Shown here: positions 16,247 through 25,326 of the stretch, piece after piece
How the letters are laid out: each line of letters begins with the position of its first letter
Position numbering within the stretch: position 1 is the stretch's first letter
Origin: Anaerolineae bacterium
GTDB taxonomy: Bacteria > Chloroflexota > Anaerolineae > UBA1429
DNA: 33,045 nt
Direction: 5' to 3'
Assembly: GCA_007132185.1 (NCBI GenBank)
Contig: SLPC01000122.1
Span: 1-33,045 of the forward strand
The notes under the pieces: generated by a model
What the model was told of the DNA's origin: nothing
What the model saw: only the letters and a program-made list of their open reading frames with translations
Databases searched by the model: none
Translations under genes and position numbers: made by a program

Positions 16247-17458
16247 ATGGGTGATGCATTAGGCAGCTCGGTTTCTGGAGAGGCGCAGGAGCGATTCCCC
16301 CGCAAGTTGCGCATGGGGATGGTGGGCGGTGGCCGCGATGCCTTTATCGGCGCTGTGCACCGTCGCGCCGCCATGCTCGAAGGTGGCGTCGAGCTGGTCG
16401 CAGGGGCCTTTAGCTCTACCCCCGAAAAGAGCCTCGCCTCGGGCCTCGATCTGTACGTGCCCGAGGACCGCATCTATGGCTCCTGGCAAGAGATGGTCGA
16501 GGCCGAGAGTCAGATGCCCGAGGATCAGCGCTTGGATTTCATCTCGGTTGTGACGCCCAACCACCTGCACCACCCCGTGTCCATGGCCTTTATCGAAAAG
16601 GGCTTTAATGTCGCTTGTGACAAGCCGCTGTGCCATACCGTGGAACAGGCGATGGAGATCGTGAACGCGGCGCGGGATAACGACGTCATCTTTGCCGTGA
16701 CCTACAACTATACCGGGTATCCGATGGTCAAGCAGGCCAAGGCCATGGTCGATGCTGGCGAGTTGGGCGAGATCCGCAAGATAATCGTCGAGTATCCCCA
16801 GGGATGGCTGGCGGCACCCATTGACCAGGAAGGCCAAAAGCAGGCCGAATGGCGCACCGACCCGGCCCGTTCGGGCATCGCCGGAGCCATGGGCGACATC
16901 GGCTCCCACGCCGAGAATCTGCTTTCGTACATCACGGGTCTTGAGATTGAGGCTCTCTGCGCCCATATCACGACTTTTGTGCCGAATCGCCGCCTGGACG
17001 ACGATGGCGATGTGCTGTTGCGCTTTGCCAATGGCGCCAAAGGCATTCTAACGGTCTCCCAGGTCTCGGTAGGCGAGGAGAACAACCTGCGCATCCGGGT
17101 ATGGGGCACCAAGAAGGCGCTGTCCTGGGCACAGGAGAACCCCAACTACCTGCACATCTATAGCAACGAGGATCCCGAGCAGGTGTACAAGCGTGGCAAT
17201 GGCTACAATGTGGCGGCGTCTGCGGCGGCCACCCGTCTGCCCACCGGCCACCCGGAGGGCTATTTCGAGGCCTTTGGCAACATCTACAAGAACTTTACCG
17301 ATGCCATCCGGGCCAAGGTAGTTGGCGTAGAGGCAGACGAGATTGTACGCGACTTTCCAGGGCCCGTGGAAGGCGCCCGCAGCGTCTACTTTATCCACAA
17401 AGTGATCGAGAGCGGCCAGTCAGACACCAAGTGGATACCGTTCGACTTTTACGTCTAG
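16247..17458 (+). CDS. Gfo/Idh/MocA-family oxidoreductase
   Basis: A 403-residue NAD(P)-dependent dehydrogenase acting on a sugar or cyclitol. The Rossmann part has MVGGGRDAFIGAVHRRAA at about residues 25-42, SVVTPNHLHHPVSMAFIEKGF and CDKPL (K126, the family's catalytic lysine of the EKP motif). The C-terminal substrate domain carries DIGSHAENL with H221. The frame is open for 44 more codons upstream; I chose the ATG at 16247 because AAGGGAG lies six bases before it and the protein then begins just ahead of the Rossmann fold. The isomerase gene follows after 51 bases. Such pairs commonly convert inositols, scyllo-inosose or rare sugars, but the exact substrate is not visible. Confidence 0.9.
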   Translation: MGDALGSSVSGEAQERFPRKLRMGMVGGGRDAFIGAVHRRAAMLEGGVELVAGAFSSTPEKSLASGLDLYVPEDRIYGSWQEMVEAESQMPEDQRLDFISVVTPNHLHHPVSMAFIEKGFNVACDKPLCHTVEQAMEIVNAARDNDVIFAVTYNYTGYPMVKQAKAMVDAGELGEIRKIIVEYPQGWLAAPIDQEGQKQAEWRTDPARSGIAGAMGDIGSHAENLLSYITGLEIEALCAHITTFVPNRRLDDDGDVLLRFANGAKGILTVSQVSVGEENNLRIRVWGTKKALSWAQENPNYLHIYSNEDPEQVYKRGNGYNVAASAAATRLPTGHPEGYFEAFGNIYKNFTDAIRAKVVGVEADEIVRDFPGPVEGARSVYFIHKVIESGQSDTKWIPFDFYV

Positions 17459-17509
17459 CGCGACCGGCTGGATCATCGACGTTCGCTAACGAGCATAGGA
17501 GAACACAAC

Positions 17510-18508
17510 ATGCCAAGACCAGTCACACTCTTTACCGGGCAATGGGCCGATCTTACGCTAGAGGTTCTGGCCGAAAAGGCCTCGTCCTGGGGCTATGATG
17601 GCCTGGAGCTGGCCTGCTGGGGCGATCACTTTGAGGTGGATCGCGCCCTTTCAGAGGACGGCTACATCCAGACACGCACCGACATCCTGAGCAAGTACGG
17701 TCTCAACTGCTGGTCGATCAGCACCCATCTGGTAGGCCAGTGCGTATGCGATGACCCCATCGATGAGCGCCATCAGGCCATTCTGCCGCCCTATGTGTGG
17801 GGCGATGGCGACCCAGAGGGCGTCCGGCAACGGGCCGCCGAAGAGGTGGCCAACACGGCCCGGGCCGCCCAGGCTCTGGGCGTGAGCGTCGTCAATGGGT
17901 TCACCGGATCGAGCATCTGGAAGTACCTGTACTTTTTCCCGCCGACCGGCCTCGAGATGATCAATGCGGGTTATAGCGATTTTGCCGCCCGCTGGAACCC
18001 GATTCTCAACGTCTTTGACGAGGTGGGCGTCAAGTTCGCCCTCGAGGTGCACCCCACCGAGATCGCCTATGACATCGTGACGGCCAAGCGGGCGCTAGAG
18101 GTGCTCGATCGGCGCGAGGCTTTTGGGTTCAACTATGACCCCAGCCACCTGGTGTGGCAGGGCATCGAACCGGCGCGTTTCATCCAGGAGTTCCCCGACC
18201 GCATCTATCATGTGCACATGAAGGATGCCGCCGTCACTCTGGACGGGTATTCAGGAATCCTCGGCTCGCACTTGGGCTTTGGAGCGCCCCATCGTGGCTG
18301 GGATTTCCGCTCCCTCGGCCATGGTGATGTCAACTTTGAGAGCGTCATACGCGAGCTGAACCGCATCAACTATCAGGGCCCCCTCTCGGTAGAGTGGGAG
18401 GACTCGGGCATGGATCGCGAGTTTGGCGCCGCCGAGGCCGCCGACTTTGTGCACAACGTGGACTTTCCCGCCTCAGAGCTGGCCTTTGACGCCGCCTTTG
18501 GCGACTAG
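17510..18508 (+). CDS. Sugar phosphate isomerase/epimerase (AP_endonuc_2 TIM barrel)
   Basis: A 332-residue xylose-isomerase-like TIM-barrel protein. The expected divalent-metal ligands are present: E179 in ALEVHPTE, D210 and H213 in NYDPSHL, H234/H236 in YHVHMKD, and E295 in LSVEWED. Family members isomerise or epimerise keto sugars and inosose derivatives, or dehydrate them (IolE, IolI and similar). It follows a Gfo/Idh dehydrogenase, the usual partner, and TAGGAGA precedes its ATG. A terminator hairpin follows. It could act on an oxidised sugar made by the preceding dehydrogenase, which is an inference from gene order. Confidence 0.9.
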   Translation: MPRPVTLFTGQWADLTLEVLAEKASSWGYDGLELACWGDHFEVDRALSEDGYIQTRTDILSKYGLNCWSISTHLVGQCVCDDPIDERHQAILPPYVWGDGDPEGVRQRAAEEVANTARAAQALGVSVVNGFTGSSIWKYLYFFPPTGLEMINAGYSDFAARWNPILNVFDEVGVKFALEVHPTEIAYDIVTAKRALEVLDRREAFGFNYDPSHLVWQGIEPARFIQEFPDRIYHVHMKDAAVTLDGYSGILGSHLGFGAPHRGWDFRSLGHGDVNFESVIRELNRINYQGPLSVEWEDSGMDREFGAAEAADFVHNVDFPASELAFDAAFGD

Positions 18509-18534
18509 GATTGGCGATGCGTCGTAGACGCCAA

Positions 18535-18562
18535 AACGGGCCGCCAATCATGGCGGCCCGTT
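18535..18562. terminator. Bidirectional terminator hairpin
   Basis: A perfect 11-base GC-rich stem (18535-18545 with 18552-18562) and a 6-base loop lie between the convergent isomerase and transglutaminase genes. On the minus strand it is followed by a short T-run (TTTT). Confidence 0.8.
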
Positions 18563-18584
18563 CCTGTATACCCCATAGTATCTC

Positions 18585-20933
18585 TCAGTTGGCTGTGCTG
18601 CGCTCCGGCGGACGGGTGAACATGAGACGTACCATCCGACCTCGCAGCCGGCGCCACGCACCTTGCACGCGATAGCCTTCCTCGTCCGTGACCTCCACCG
18701 TGCTATAGCGCGCCTTGACATAGGCCTGGCCGATCACGCGAATCTCCTCACCGGCGCCATCCGCTCCTCGCCCACGATTCTCCAGCTCCTTGGCGAGAAA
18801 AGCCAGATACTCTTGCGGGGTCTGGCCGCCACGTGGCTCCAGATTGAGCCAGCGAGCCTGGTTGATCAGCCGATCATAGGTCTTCCACACCAGCGCTCTG
18901 GGGTCCTGCTGCTTGCGCCTGATGTACTTGACGGGCCAGATGATGACAAAAGCCAGCACCAACCCAAGCCCCACAGCCACGACCCACCAGGGAAAGCGCT
19001 GCGGCTCTGTCTGCTGTAGCGCTCCCTGCGGCCACTCGGGTGGCTCGAATGGTGTGCGCGTGCCCGCAAACTCGCGAGGCAGCTCGGTGGGGGTTGGCTC
19101 GAACTCGATCCACCCAAGCCCGGGGAAATAGACCTCGGCCCAGGCATGGGCGTTGAGCCCCGTAACCACCCAGGCCTGTTGGGCATAGTCATAGTATCCC
19201 ATGCCATAGCCCGAGGCATAGCGTGCCGCTACGCCCAGCGAGCGCAACATGACGACCATGGCACTGGCCGAATAGTCACAGTAGCCCCGCTGCACATCGA
19301 ACAGAAAATAGTCCGTGATGTCAGTGTCGAGCGGCGGCGGCTCCAGATCGAGATCGTACTCGTAGCGGCGAAGATAGCTCTCGATGGCTCGCGCCTTCTC
19401 ATAGCGCGTCTCGGCGCCGGCCGTGGTCGCAATCTCGAGCGCCAGATCGTGCACGCGCTCCGGTATCTCGGGCAGATCCAGGTACCGGGCGGCGATCTCC
19501 TCAGGGTACTCGTCCTCGGCGATCTGTAGATCGTCGGTATCAGGCTGTGGCGCATATGAGACGACGGTGTACTCTGTATCCTCCAGGATGATCCCGATCA
19601 GGTCATCCTGCCCCCGATGGATCACAGCATAGTCCTGATCCACCAGGACGGGCGCATTGACACCGAACACGATGTTGCTGCGCGGCTCGTTGAGGGTAAA
19701 GGTCTGGGTGATCACAGTGTGCGGATAATCAGGAGTCTCCCACGGCTCCTCTGAGAACATCTCGGTCACATTGCGCTCGCTGGTATCCCAACCGCTGCCT
19801 GTATAGATATCATAGGTGCGCTGGCGCCAATAACGCCTCTCGACAAACCGTCTCGGATCAATTCCCTCGGCCGCAGCCATCTCCTCCAACATCTCAAAGG
19901 GAGGCGGTGGCGGATCGCTGGTCACCACGGTCATGATCAGGTTGTCGCGAGGCTCGCTACCCAGCCCAACGTCATGGGGCAAAAGACCTCGCTCGATCTG
20001 TGCCTGCGCCCCAGGCGGGGCATCAGGGATCGGATCGCGGCCGGCAAAGGCCCGATCCAATCGATCATAGAACTGTTGCATATGGGTACCGTAGGTATCC
20101 CAGAAGAAAAACACAGCGCGATTGTAGGTGTAATAGGGCGTCAAAAGGCCCAGGATCAGGACGGCCGTCGCAATGGCACTGCCCGCAATCAGGGTGTCCC
20201 GGCGAAGCTCGGTTGAAAAGTCCAACCCGCGTCGCTCCCAGATGCGTTCCAGGCGATTGACATTGGTGTATATGAGGATCACCAACAGCAGAGCCGTAAA
20301 GATATGGACATAGCCAGCGCCGATGTAGGTGACGGCTGCGTTCGAGACGATCGCCGCACCCAGAGGCAACAACGCCACCAGGGCCCGCTGTGTACGCACC
20401 AGTTCATAGGCTGCATACCAGCAGACGACCCACACGGCAAAGGAGGTAAGCAGCCATAGGGCAGTAATGTCCTCACTCCCCAGGCCAGCCTGGACGTCCA
20501 AATACCAGGCGGTCAGATCTGCTATGGTCGCTTGGGCCTGTGTGATGATATGGGTTACCCCATCAAAGACGGGTAGAGGCATGACCCAGTCGCGATAGAT
20601 GAGTCCCCTCCAAAGCCAGCCAAGCCCCTGCCACAGATCGCCGAGGACTATGCCCAAAGGAGGCAACAGGCCCGTGACCAGGTGAACGCTGTAGGTGAGC
20701 CCGACGCCCAGACCGATGATCCATGCCAGCTCGCCCGGAAAGCGGGATCGGCCCAAAAGGACCCCAGCGAGTAGCGAAAAGATCACGACATAAAGCAAAC
20801 GCTCGGCGCCTGGGAGCCACTGGCTCTCAGCAATGGCGAACGGAAGGCACATGGCCGCCAACAGAAGCAACACAAACAGGCCCCAGCCGACCCGGGGACG
20901 GTGCCGCTCTAGCGCTAGCGATGTCGTGGTCAT
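18585..20933 (-). CDS. Membrane transglutaminase-like protein (TgpA family)
   Basis: A 782-residue membrane protein. About seven transmembrane helices in the first 270 residues (such as GLFVLLLLAAMCLPFAI and FTALLLVILIYTNV) are followed by an extracytoplasmic part with a transglutaminase/protease core. Its catalytic cysteine is C552 in RGYCDYSASAM and its histidine H596 in NAHAWAEVYFPGLGW. An acidic residue follows in FEPTP (E612, where many relatives have Asp). A last helix (about 655-680) precedes a cytoplasmic DUF4129-like tail. The start codon overlaps the stop of the upstream DUF58 gene (ATGA), as expected for this conserved pair. The role of the family is poorly known; envelope or peptide cross-link remodelling has been proposed. 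Confidence 0.93.
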   Translation of the reverse strand: MTTTSLALERHRPRVGWGLFVLLLLAAMCLPFAIAESQWLPGAERLLYVVIFSLLAGVLLGRSRFPGELAWIIGLGVGLTYSVHLVTGLLPPLGIVLGDLWQGLGWLWRGLIYRDWVMPLPVFDGVTHIITQAQATIADLTAWYLDVQAGLGSEDITALWLLTSFAVWVVCWYAAYELVRTQRALVALLPLGAAIVSNAAVTYIGAGYVHIFTALLLVILIYTNVNRLERIWERRGLDFSTELRRDTLIAGSAIATAVLILGLLTPYYTYNRAVFFFWDTYGTHMQQFYDRLDRAFAGRDPIPDAPPGAQAQIERGLLPHDVGLGSEPRDNLIMTVVTSDPPPPPFEMLEEMAAAEGIDPRRFVERRYWRQRTYDIYTGSGWDTSERNVTEMFSEEPWETPDYPHTVITQTFTLNEPRSNIVFGVNAPVLVDQDYAVIHRGQDDLIGIILEDTEYTVVSYAPQPDTDDLQIAEDEYPEEIAARYLDLPEIPERVHDLALEIATTAGAETRYEKARAIESYLRRYEYDLDLEPPPLDTDITDYFLFDVQRGYCDYSASAMVVMLRSLGVAARYASGYGMGYYDYAQQAWVVTGLNAHAWAEVYFPGLGWIEFEPTPTELPREFAGTRTPFEPPEWPQGALQQTEPQRFPWWVVAVGLGLVLAFVIIWPVKYIRRKQQDPRALVWKTYDRLINQARWLNLEPRGGQTPQEYLAFLAKELENRGRGADGAGEEIRVIGQAYVKARYSTVEVTDEEGYRVQGAWRRLRGRMVRLMFTRPPERSTAN

Positions 20934-22258
20934 AACTGGTCACCTTCTGATAGACCCACAGGAACCCATTCGGCTTCTTCTGTCGGGTTGACCCGAATGA
21001 CCCGCCCTGTGCCGAGCACTTTGTACTCTGGATCCTGACGCCCTTTTTTGACAGTCGGGACAAAGCGAAAGCTCTTGTCGATGACATAAGCCTCAACGCC
21101 CAGATCCGCCAGTGCGCCATGTATACCCTCGGAGCCATTCTGTCCGCCAAAGCTCGCCGCATCCAGCAGCACGGCGCTGGTGTGAACCCCATGGCCCATG
21201 AGGGTAGCCAGCTCGTGCAACCAGGCGCCATCAGACGAGGGCGTAATCACAACAACGGTGATATTGCGGCCTACGGCAGGTAGACACAATCGCAGCAACT
21301 CGGCAATAGACATGTCGGCTTCTGCATAGACGCCGGCCAATACCTGCAGCAACTCCCATAGCTGCTGATGCCCTTTCTGGGGCGGTATGAGTACCGGTCC
21401 GCCGTTATGCGTCGCCAGGCCGACCGCGCGGTTGGCTCGTAACATCTGGTTGGCCAGCGAAGCCGCCAGAGCCACGGCATACTCTTGGGTGGACTCGGGT
21501 CCCTCGCCGGCATGGACGCTATGATCCATGTCCAGGATGATCCACGCGTCGCCAATCGGCTCGAGATCGAACTCTTTGACAAACAGGCTTTCCTGCTCAG
21601 GCATCGAGCGCCGGGCCGAGGTACGCCAATGAATGCGCTTGAGGGCGTCACCAGGGGCATAGTTGCGGATCGATGAGGCATTGGTCGTGATGTCCAGGCT
21701 GCGTAACGAATGACGTCCAACGCCATGGGCAAAGCCACGTGGCTGCACCATTTGCGGCAGATCGGACACGGCCGGATACACCACAAAAGTATCAGTGTGG
21801 TCGTCAAACAACTCGACGCGGAAGAGGCCAAAGGGGTCACCCATTGTGACCCGTAGCGGCCCCAGCGTAAAGATGCCCCGTAACTGGCACACGCCCCGAG
21901 AGGACCACGCGTGCGAGGATCGCCCTCCCAGCCCGATGGCACGACTGGCGTCGTACCCTACTAGATTGCTGAACTCGCGGACCTCGGCCCACAACACGGG
22001 GATGAACGAATCATTGTGCATAGTCCAGCGCTCTTGAATCACGTCGCCCACCTGTGCCCAGCCATACCGGCGCTTGCGCATGATCGATACACCACGCGCC
22101 AGGCCACGGGCCCAGACAAAAGCGACGAGCAAGAGCGCCATGAGGACGATCAGGATGAACATGATCGGCCGGGCAGGCGAGAATATTTGTATCAGCAGCA
22201 AGCCGACAACAAGTACAATAGGAAGCCACGATTGTAGACGAACTGTGGATCTTGGCAT
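20930..22258 (-). CDS. DUF58 domain-containing membrane protein
   Basis: A 442-residue protein with two N-terminal transmembrane helices (about 10-27 and 31-50), followed by a beta-rich region. The DUF58 signature NYAPGDALKRIHWRTSA is at 199-215, then a von-Willebrand-A-like domain begins with AWIILDMDHS. DUF58 proteins usually work with a MoxR ATPase and a TgpA transglutaminase; only TgpA is present here, overlapping by four bases. The open frame extends far upstream into the divergent pfkA gene. I chose the ATG at 22256-22258, which begins just before the first helix; GGAGG lies 11 bases upstream, a rather long spacing. Confidence 0.9.
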   Translation of the reverse strand: MPRSTVRLQSWLPIVLVVGLLLIQIFSPARPIMFILIVLMALLLVAFVWARGLARGVSIMRKRRYGWAQVGDVIQERWTMHNDSFIPVLWAEVREFSNLVGYDASRAIGLGGRSSHAWSSRGVCQLRGIFTLGPLRVTMGDPFGLFRVELFDDHTDTFVVYPAVSDLPQMVQPRGFAHGVGRHSLRSLDITTNASSIRNYAPGDALKRIHWRTSARRSMPEQESLFVKEFDLEPIGDAWIILDMDHSVHAGEGPESTQEYAVALAASLANQMLRANRAVGLATHNGGPVLIPPQKGHQQLWELLQVLAGVYAEADMSIAELLRLCLPAVGRNITVVVITPSSDGAWLHELATLMGHGVHTSAVLLDAASFGGQNGSEGIHGALADLGVEAYVIDKSFRFVPTVKKGRQDPEYKVLGTGRVIRVNPTEEAEWVPVGLSEGDQL

Positions 22259-22281
22259 CGTTAAGAGAGCCTCCAAGATAG

Positions 22282-22287
22282 AGTATA
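22282..22287 (-). promoter_or_regulatory. Candidate -10 of the DUF58-TgpA operon
   Basis: Minus-strand TATACT about 24 bases before the DUF58 ATG. No clear -35 (TTCGAT with an 18-base spacer is the best). It would give a very short leader containing the GGAGG. Confidence 0.35.
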
Positions 22288-22403
22288 TCACGTATGTCCG
22301 GTGCAATCGAATTACCCAATTATACCGTCCGAACGCTCGCCCTGTGATCGCCTCACGCCCTGTTCCTCGCAGCGCCTCTTTGCTATGCTTCCGGCTGGGG
22401 CCA

Positions 22404-22431
22404 TTGACAGAGAACCATGCAGTGGTAGAAT
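22404..22431 (+). promoter_or_regulatory. Promoter of pfkA
   Basis: A perfect -35 TTGACA at 22404-22409, a 16-base spacer and -10 TAGAAT at 22426-22431, about 70 bases before the pfkA ATG. Confidence 0.7.
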
Positions 22432-22501
22432 GGCAAGAGAAACGGTCAGGGTGAGCGCCCTGTGTCAGTCCCAACCCAAAACATACGTCAGGATCTACGA
22501 T

Positions 22502-23473
22502 ATGCAAAAGATAGCAGTTCTCACCAGTGGAGGCGACGCCCCCGGCATGAATGCCGCTATCCGGGCCATTGTTCGAGCCGGCTTGGCTGCAGGTTGGCAG
22601 GTTTTCGGCGTACAGAACGGTTTTGCCGGGCTCGTGGGTGGCGATATGAGGCGCCTCTCGTCTCGTGATGTTGGCGGCGTCATGCGACAAGGCGGCACCT
22701 TTCTTGGCAGCGCCCGTTCTGAGGAGTTCCGGCAGCGTTGGGGTCGCGAGCAGTCTCTGGACCACCTGCGTAGCCAGGAAATCGATGCCCTGATTGTCAT
22801 CGGTGGCAATGGCTCCCAAACCGGAGGCCACGCCCTGCTCGAGATGGATTTCCCCGTCGTGGGTGTATCGTCAACCATTGACAACGATCTGGAGGGAACC
22901 GACATTACCATCGGCGCGGATACGGCAATCAACGTGGCGCTAGAGGCTATCGACCGCCTCAAAGTCACGGCCGCATCGCATCGACGTGCCTTTTTGGTCG
23001 AGACTATGGGGCGTGACTGCGGATATCTCGCGCTCATGGCGGGCCTCGCAGGCGGCGCCGAAGTGGTCTCGATCCCTGAGCGTGACCTCTCGCCCCAAGA
23101 AATCGCCGCTGGTCTGCATGACGCCTATGCCAGGGGCAAGAGCCACGCCCTGGCCGTAGTGGCAGAAGGAGCCCAGCACACTGCGGAAGAGCTGGTGCGC
23201 TATTTCAACGAGCATCGTCATGAGACTGGATTCAACCTGCGGGTAACGGTCCTGGGCCATGTCCAGCGCGGGGCTACCCCGACCGCCTCGGATCGCGTCT
23301 TGGCCTCGCGTCTGGGTTCGGGCGCCGTCACTGCCCTGCAAGAGGGGCGGATCGGCGTGCTCGTTGGCTTGCACGGGGATCATGTGGGTTTCACGCCCCT
23401 TGACCGGGTGGCCGGCCGCACAAAGCTAGTCGATCTCGATGCCCTGCCTTTCGCCCGGGTCATGGCTCGATAG
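22502..23473 (+). CDS. pfkA: 6-phosphofructokinase
   Basis: PfkA phosphorylates fructose-6-phosphate at position 1 in glycolysis. The 323 residues match the bacterial enzyme length, and positions coincide with E. coli numbering: GGDAPGMN at 10-17, GGNGS with G104, TIDND with T125, D127 and D129, then ETMGRDCGY and GHVQRGATPT. G104 is the residue typical of ATP users (PPi users have Asp). Position 124, usually Gly in ATP enzymes and Lys in PPi enzymes, is Ser here. ATP dependence is therefore likely but not certain. The frame is open 67 codons upstream, but the ATG at 22502 (AGGA nine bases before) starts the protein exactly where the family starts. Own promoter at 22404-22431. Confidence 0.95.
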   Translation: MQKIAVLTSGGDAPGMNAAIRAIVRAGLAAGWQVFGVQNGFAGLVGGDMRRLSSRDVGGVMRQGGTFLGSARSEEFRQRWGREQSLDHLRSQEIDALIVIGGNGSQTGGHALLEMDFPVVGVSSTIDNDLEGTDITIGADTAINVALEAIDRLKVTAASHRRAFLVETMGRDCGYLALMAGLAGGAEVVSIPERDLSPQEIAAGLHDAYARGKSHALAVVAEGAQHTAEELVRYFNEHRHETGFNLRVTVLGHVQRGATPTASDRVLASRLGSGAVTALQEGRIGVLVGLHGDHVGFTPLDRVAGRTKLVDLDALPFARVMAR

Positions 23474-23610
23474 AGCGTGGGTAGAGCTGTACATCCTTTT
23501 GCGTCTTTCGTTCATAATCTGGCGTCGCTGCTTGATTCTTGCGTTGTGATGCATTCGCTTTCAGTGCTCTTGAGCCATTCGGCCATAAAGGTGCATGCAT
23601 CCATCGGCGC

Positions 23611-23639
23611 TTGTAAACTAGCGATGGCGCCCTTATACT
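23611..23639 (+). promoter_or_regulatory. Promoter of the RNase H-phospholipid operon
   Basis: -35 TTGTAA at 23611-23616, a 17-base spacer and -10 TATACT at 23634-23639, 30 bases before the ATG of the RNase H gene. Confidence 0.6.
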
Positions 23640-23669
23640 ATCTCTGAAAACAGACGCAAAGGAGAGTGA

Positions 23670-24665
23670 ATGCCGTCGCCCGTCGAACACCCGCGAGTCG
23701 AGATCCATACCGATGGTGGTTGCGATCCGAACCCAGGACCGGGGGGATGGGGTGCCGTACTGCGGAGCAGGGGCCATCTCATCGAACTCTCGGGTTACGA
23801 GCCTCACACCACCAACAACCGTATGGAGCTGACGGCCGCTATCGAGGCGTTGCGTTCACTCAACAGGTCCTGCGACGTGGATCTCTACACCGACTCGCAG
23901 TATCTTCGCCGTGGCATGACCGAATGGATACCGGGCTGGCAACGGCGAAACTGGATGCGGTCCAATGGCATGCCGGTGGTGAATGTCGATCTATGGAAGG
24001 CGCTTCTGGCAGAGACTCGCCGTCACACCGTCCGTTGGCATTGGATCAGGGGACATCGGGGCCACCGCTGGAATGAGCGCGCCGACGCGCTGGCGACCCA
24101 GGCTCGGCGTTCGCGTACGCCCTGCCGCAAGGAAATAACCCCCGAAAAGGCAGAGCCAACGTCGCCTTCAAAGCAGACTCCCGCCGAGCGCACGCTACCC
24201 CAGCGGCCGTTGCCGAAATACGAGATCTACTGCCGCGCCTGCGCCCTGGGCACTCCCGGCCCAGCAGGCTATGCAGCCCTAGTTATCGATGCCAAAGGAC
24301 ATGCGGTCGAGCGCACAGGATCATGGCCGCTGGCGACCAGCAACGAGGTAGAGCTGTGGGCTGTGATCGCAGGGCTTCAGGCGCTACCAGAACCTGCAAA
24401 CGTAACCCTGTACACGCCGTCTCAGTATGTATTGGGGGGTGCTACCCGCTGGCTGGCAGGCTGGGAGCGGAATGGCTGGCGTACAGCGGCTGGCCAACCG
24501 GTCAAGAATCGTAAGCTCTGGCAGGAATTGATCAATGTCATGGGTGACCATGACATTCATTGGAAGCATCTGGGAGCCGATACACCAGGCGATTGGGCCA
24601 GTCGAGCTGCAGCGTTGGCCCGAGAACAGGCCGAAAAGCAACGAGAACGACAGCCCAACAACTAG
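23670..24665 (+). CDS. Ribonuclease HI with a second, degenerate RNase H domain
   Basis: A 331-residue protein made of two RNase H folds joined by a Pro/Lys/Glu-rich linker (about 143-185). The first (about 8-142) is a complete RNase HI, which cuts the RNA of RNA-DNA hybrids: D15 in [15 protein letters not shown]53 in NNRMEL, D75 in YTDSQY, H129 in RGHRGH and D139 in NERADALA. Each is the E. coli position plus five. The second (about 186-325) aligns along its whole length, yet the first Asp has become Arg (YCRAC), the third carboxylate is Pro (YTPSQY), and the His and last Asp are lost ([17 protein letters not shown]). Only the glutamate in SNEVEL remains, so this domain is almost surely inactive as a nuclease. 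AAAGGAG precedes the ATG. Confidence 0.9.
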   Translation: MPSPVEHPRVEIHTDGGCDPNPGPGGWGAVLRSRGHLIELSGYEPHTTNNRMELTAAIEALRSLNRSCDVDLYTDSQYLRRGMTEWIPGWQRRNWMRSNGMPVVNVDLWKALLAETRRHTVRWHWIRGHRGHRWNERADALATQARRSRTPCRKEITPEKAEPTSPSKQTPAERTLPQRPLPKYEIYCRACALGTPGPAGYAALVIDAKGHAVERTGSWPLATSNEVELWAVIAGLQALPEPANVTLYTPSQYVLGGATRWLAGWERNGWRTAAGQPVKNRKLWQELINVMGDHDIHWKHLGADTPGDWASRAAALAREQAEKQRERQPNN

Positions 24666-24699
24666 CCCACGGCACGCGCCCTTTGCGCGAGGAGTAGAC

Positions 24700-25326
24700 A
24701 TGGCCAACATCATCACGCTCGCGCGATTTCCCCTCCTCATCCTGATCATCGTGCTGCTCTATATCGAGAGCCCAACGGCGCGCCTGATTAGTGCAGTGCT
24801 TGTTGTGCTCTTGATCGTAATGGATATGCTCGATGGTCTCATTGCGCGTGCTCGCGATGAGGACACGCTGCTTGGTAGCGTGCTCGACATTATGGCTGAT
24901 CGCTCGGTAGAACAGGTCATGTGGGTTGTCTACGCCCACCTGGGGCTGATCTCGGTGGCGATCCCAATCATCTTTATCCTGCGTGGTGTCATTGTAGACT
25001 CGTTGCGAGCCGCCCAGATGGGTGGCGAGACAACGCCATTCAAGGTCACACAGAGTCGCATCGGTAGTTGGGTCGTGGGAAGCCCCTGGATGCGCAGCAG
25101 CTATGCCATCGTCAAATTGCTCTCATTCGCGGGGCTGGCTCTCACACATGCCCTGATCGCTTGGGCGGCCCGTGGCGTTGTGGCAGGCGGGATAGTCGAG
25201 ACGACGTGGCTGATCTTTCGCATCTTGAGCTGGGTCGCTACTGCCTTTTGCATCGTGCGTGGCTTGCCGGTTGTCATCGAGTCGTATTCGGCGCTCCAGG
25301 CCAAGAATGGAGCTGCTCACGGGTGA
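24700..25326 (+). CDS. CDP-alcohol phosphatidyltransferase (PgsA/PI-synthase-like)
   Basis: An integral membrane enzyme of 208 residues that transfers a phosphatidyl group from CDP-diacylglycerol to an alcohol. The full family motif DxxDGxxAR...GxxxDxxxD is present as D42, D45, G46, A49, R50, G59, D63 and D67. Four to six hydrophobic helices surround it, starting with the N-terminal LLILIIVLLYI. I moved the start to the ATG at 24700, which has GAGGAG five bases before it and begins with the typical NIITLARFPLL; the longer frame reads into the RNase H gene. The acceptor (glycerol phosphate, inositol phosphate or other) cannot be decided. The next gene, a lipid acyltransferase, overlaps or abuts it. 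Confidence 0.9.
   Translation: MANIITLARFPLLILIIVLLYIESPTARLISAVLVVLLIVMDMLDGLIARARDEDTLLGSVLDIMADRSVEQVMWVVYAHLGLISVAIPIIFILRGVIVDSLRAAQMGGETTPFKVTQSRIGSWVVGSPWMRSSYAIVKLLSFAGLALTHALIAWAARGVVAGGIVETTWLIFRILSWVATAFCIVRGLPVVIESYSALQAKNGAAHG

Noticed and set aside
22259-22831. Upstream extension of the DUF58 frame into pfkA
   Set aside because: The added 191 residues are antisense to pfkA and lack hydrophobic or domain structure; the ATG at 22258 precedes the first membrane helix.
23474-23610. Possible terminator or small gene after pfkA
   Set aside because: No hairpin with a T-run and no coding stretch with a start site was found; only the promoter of the next operon follows.
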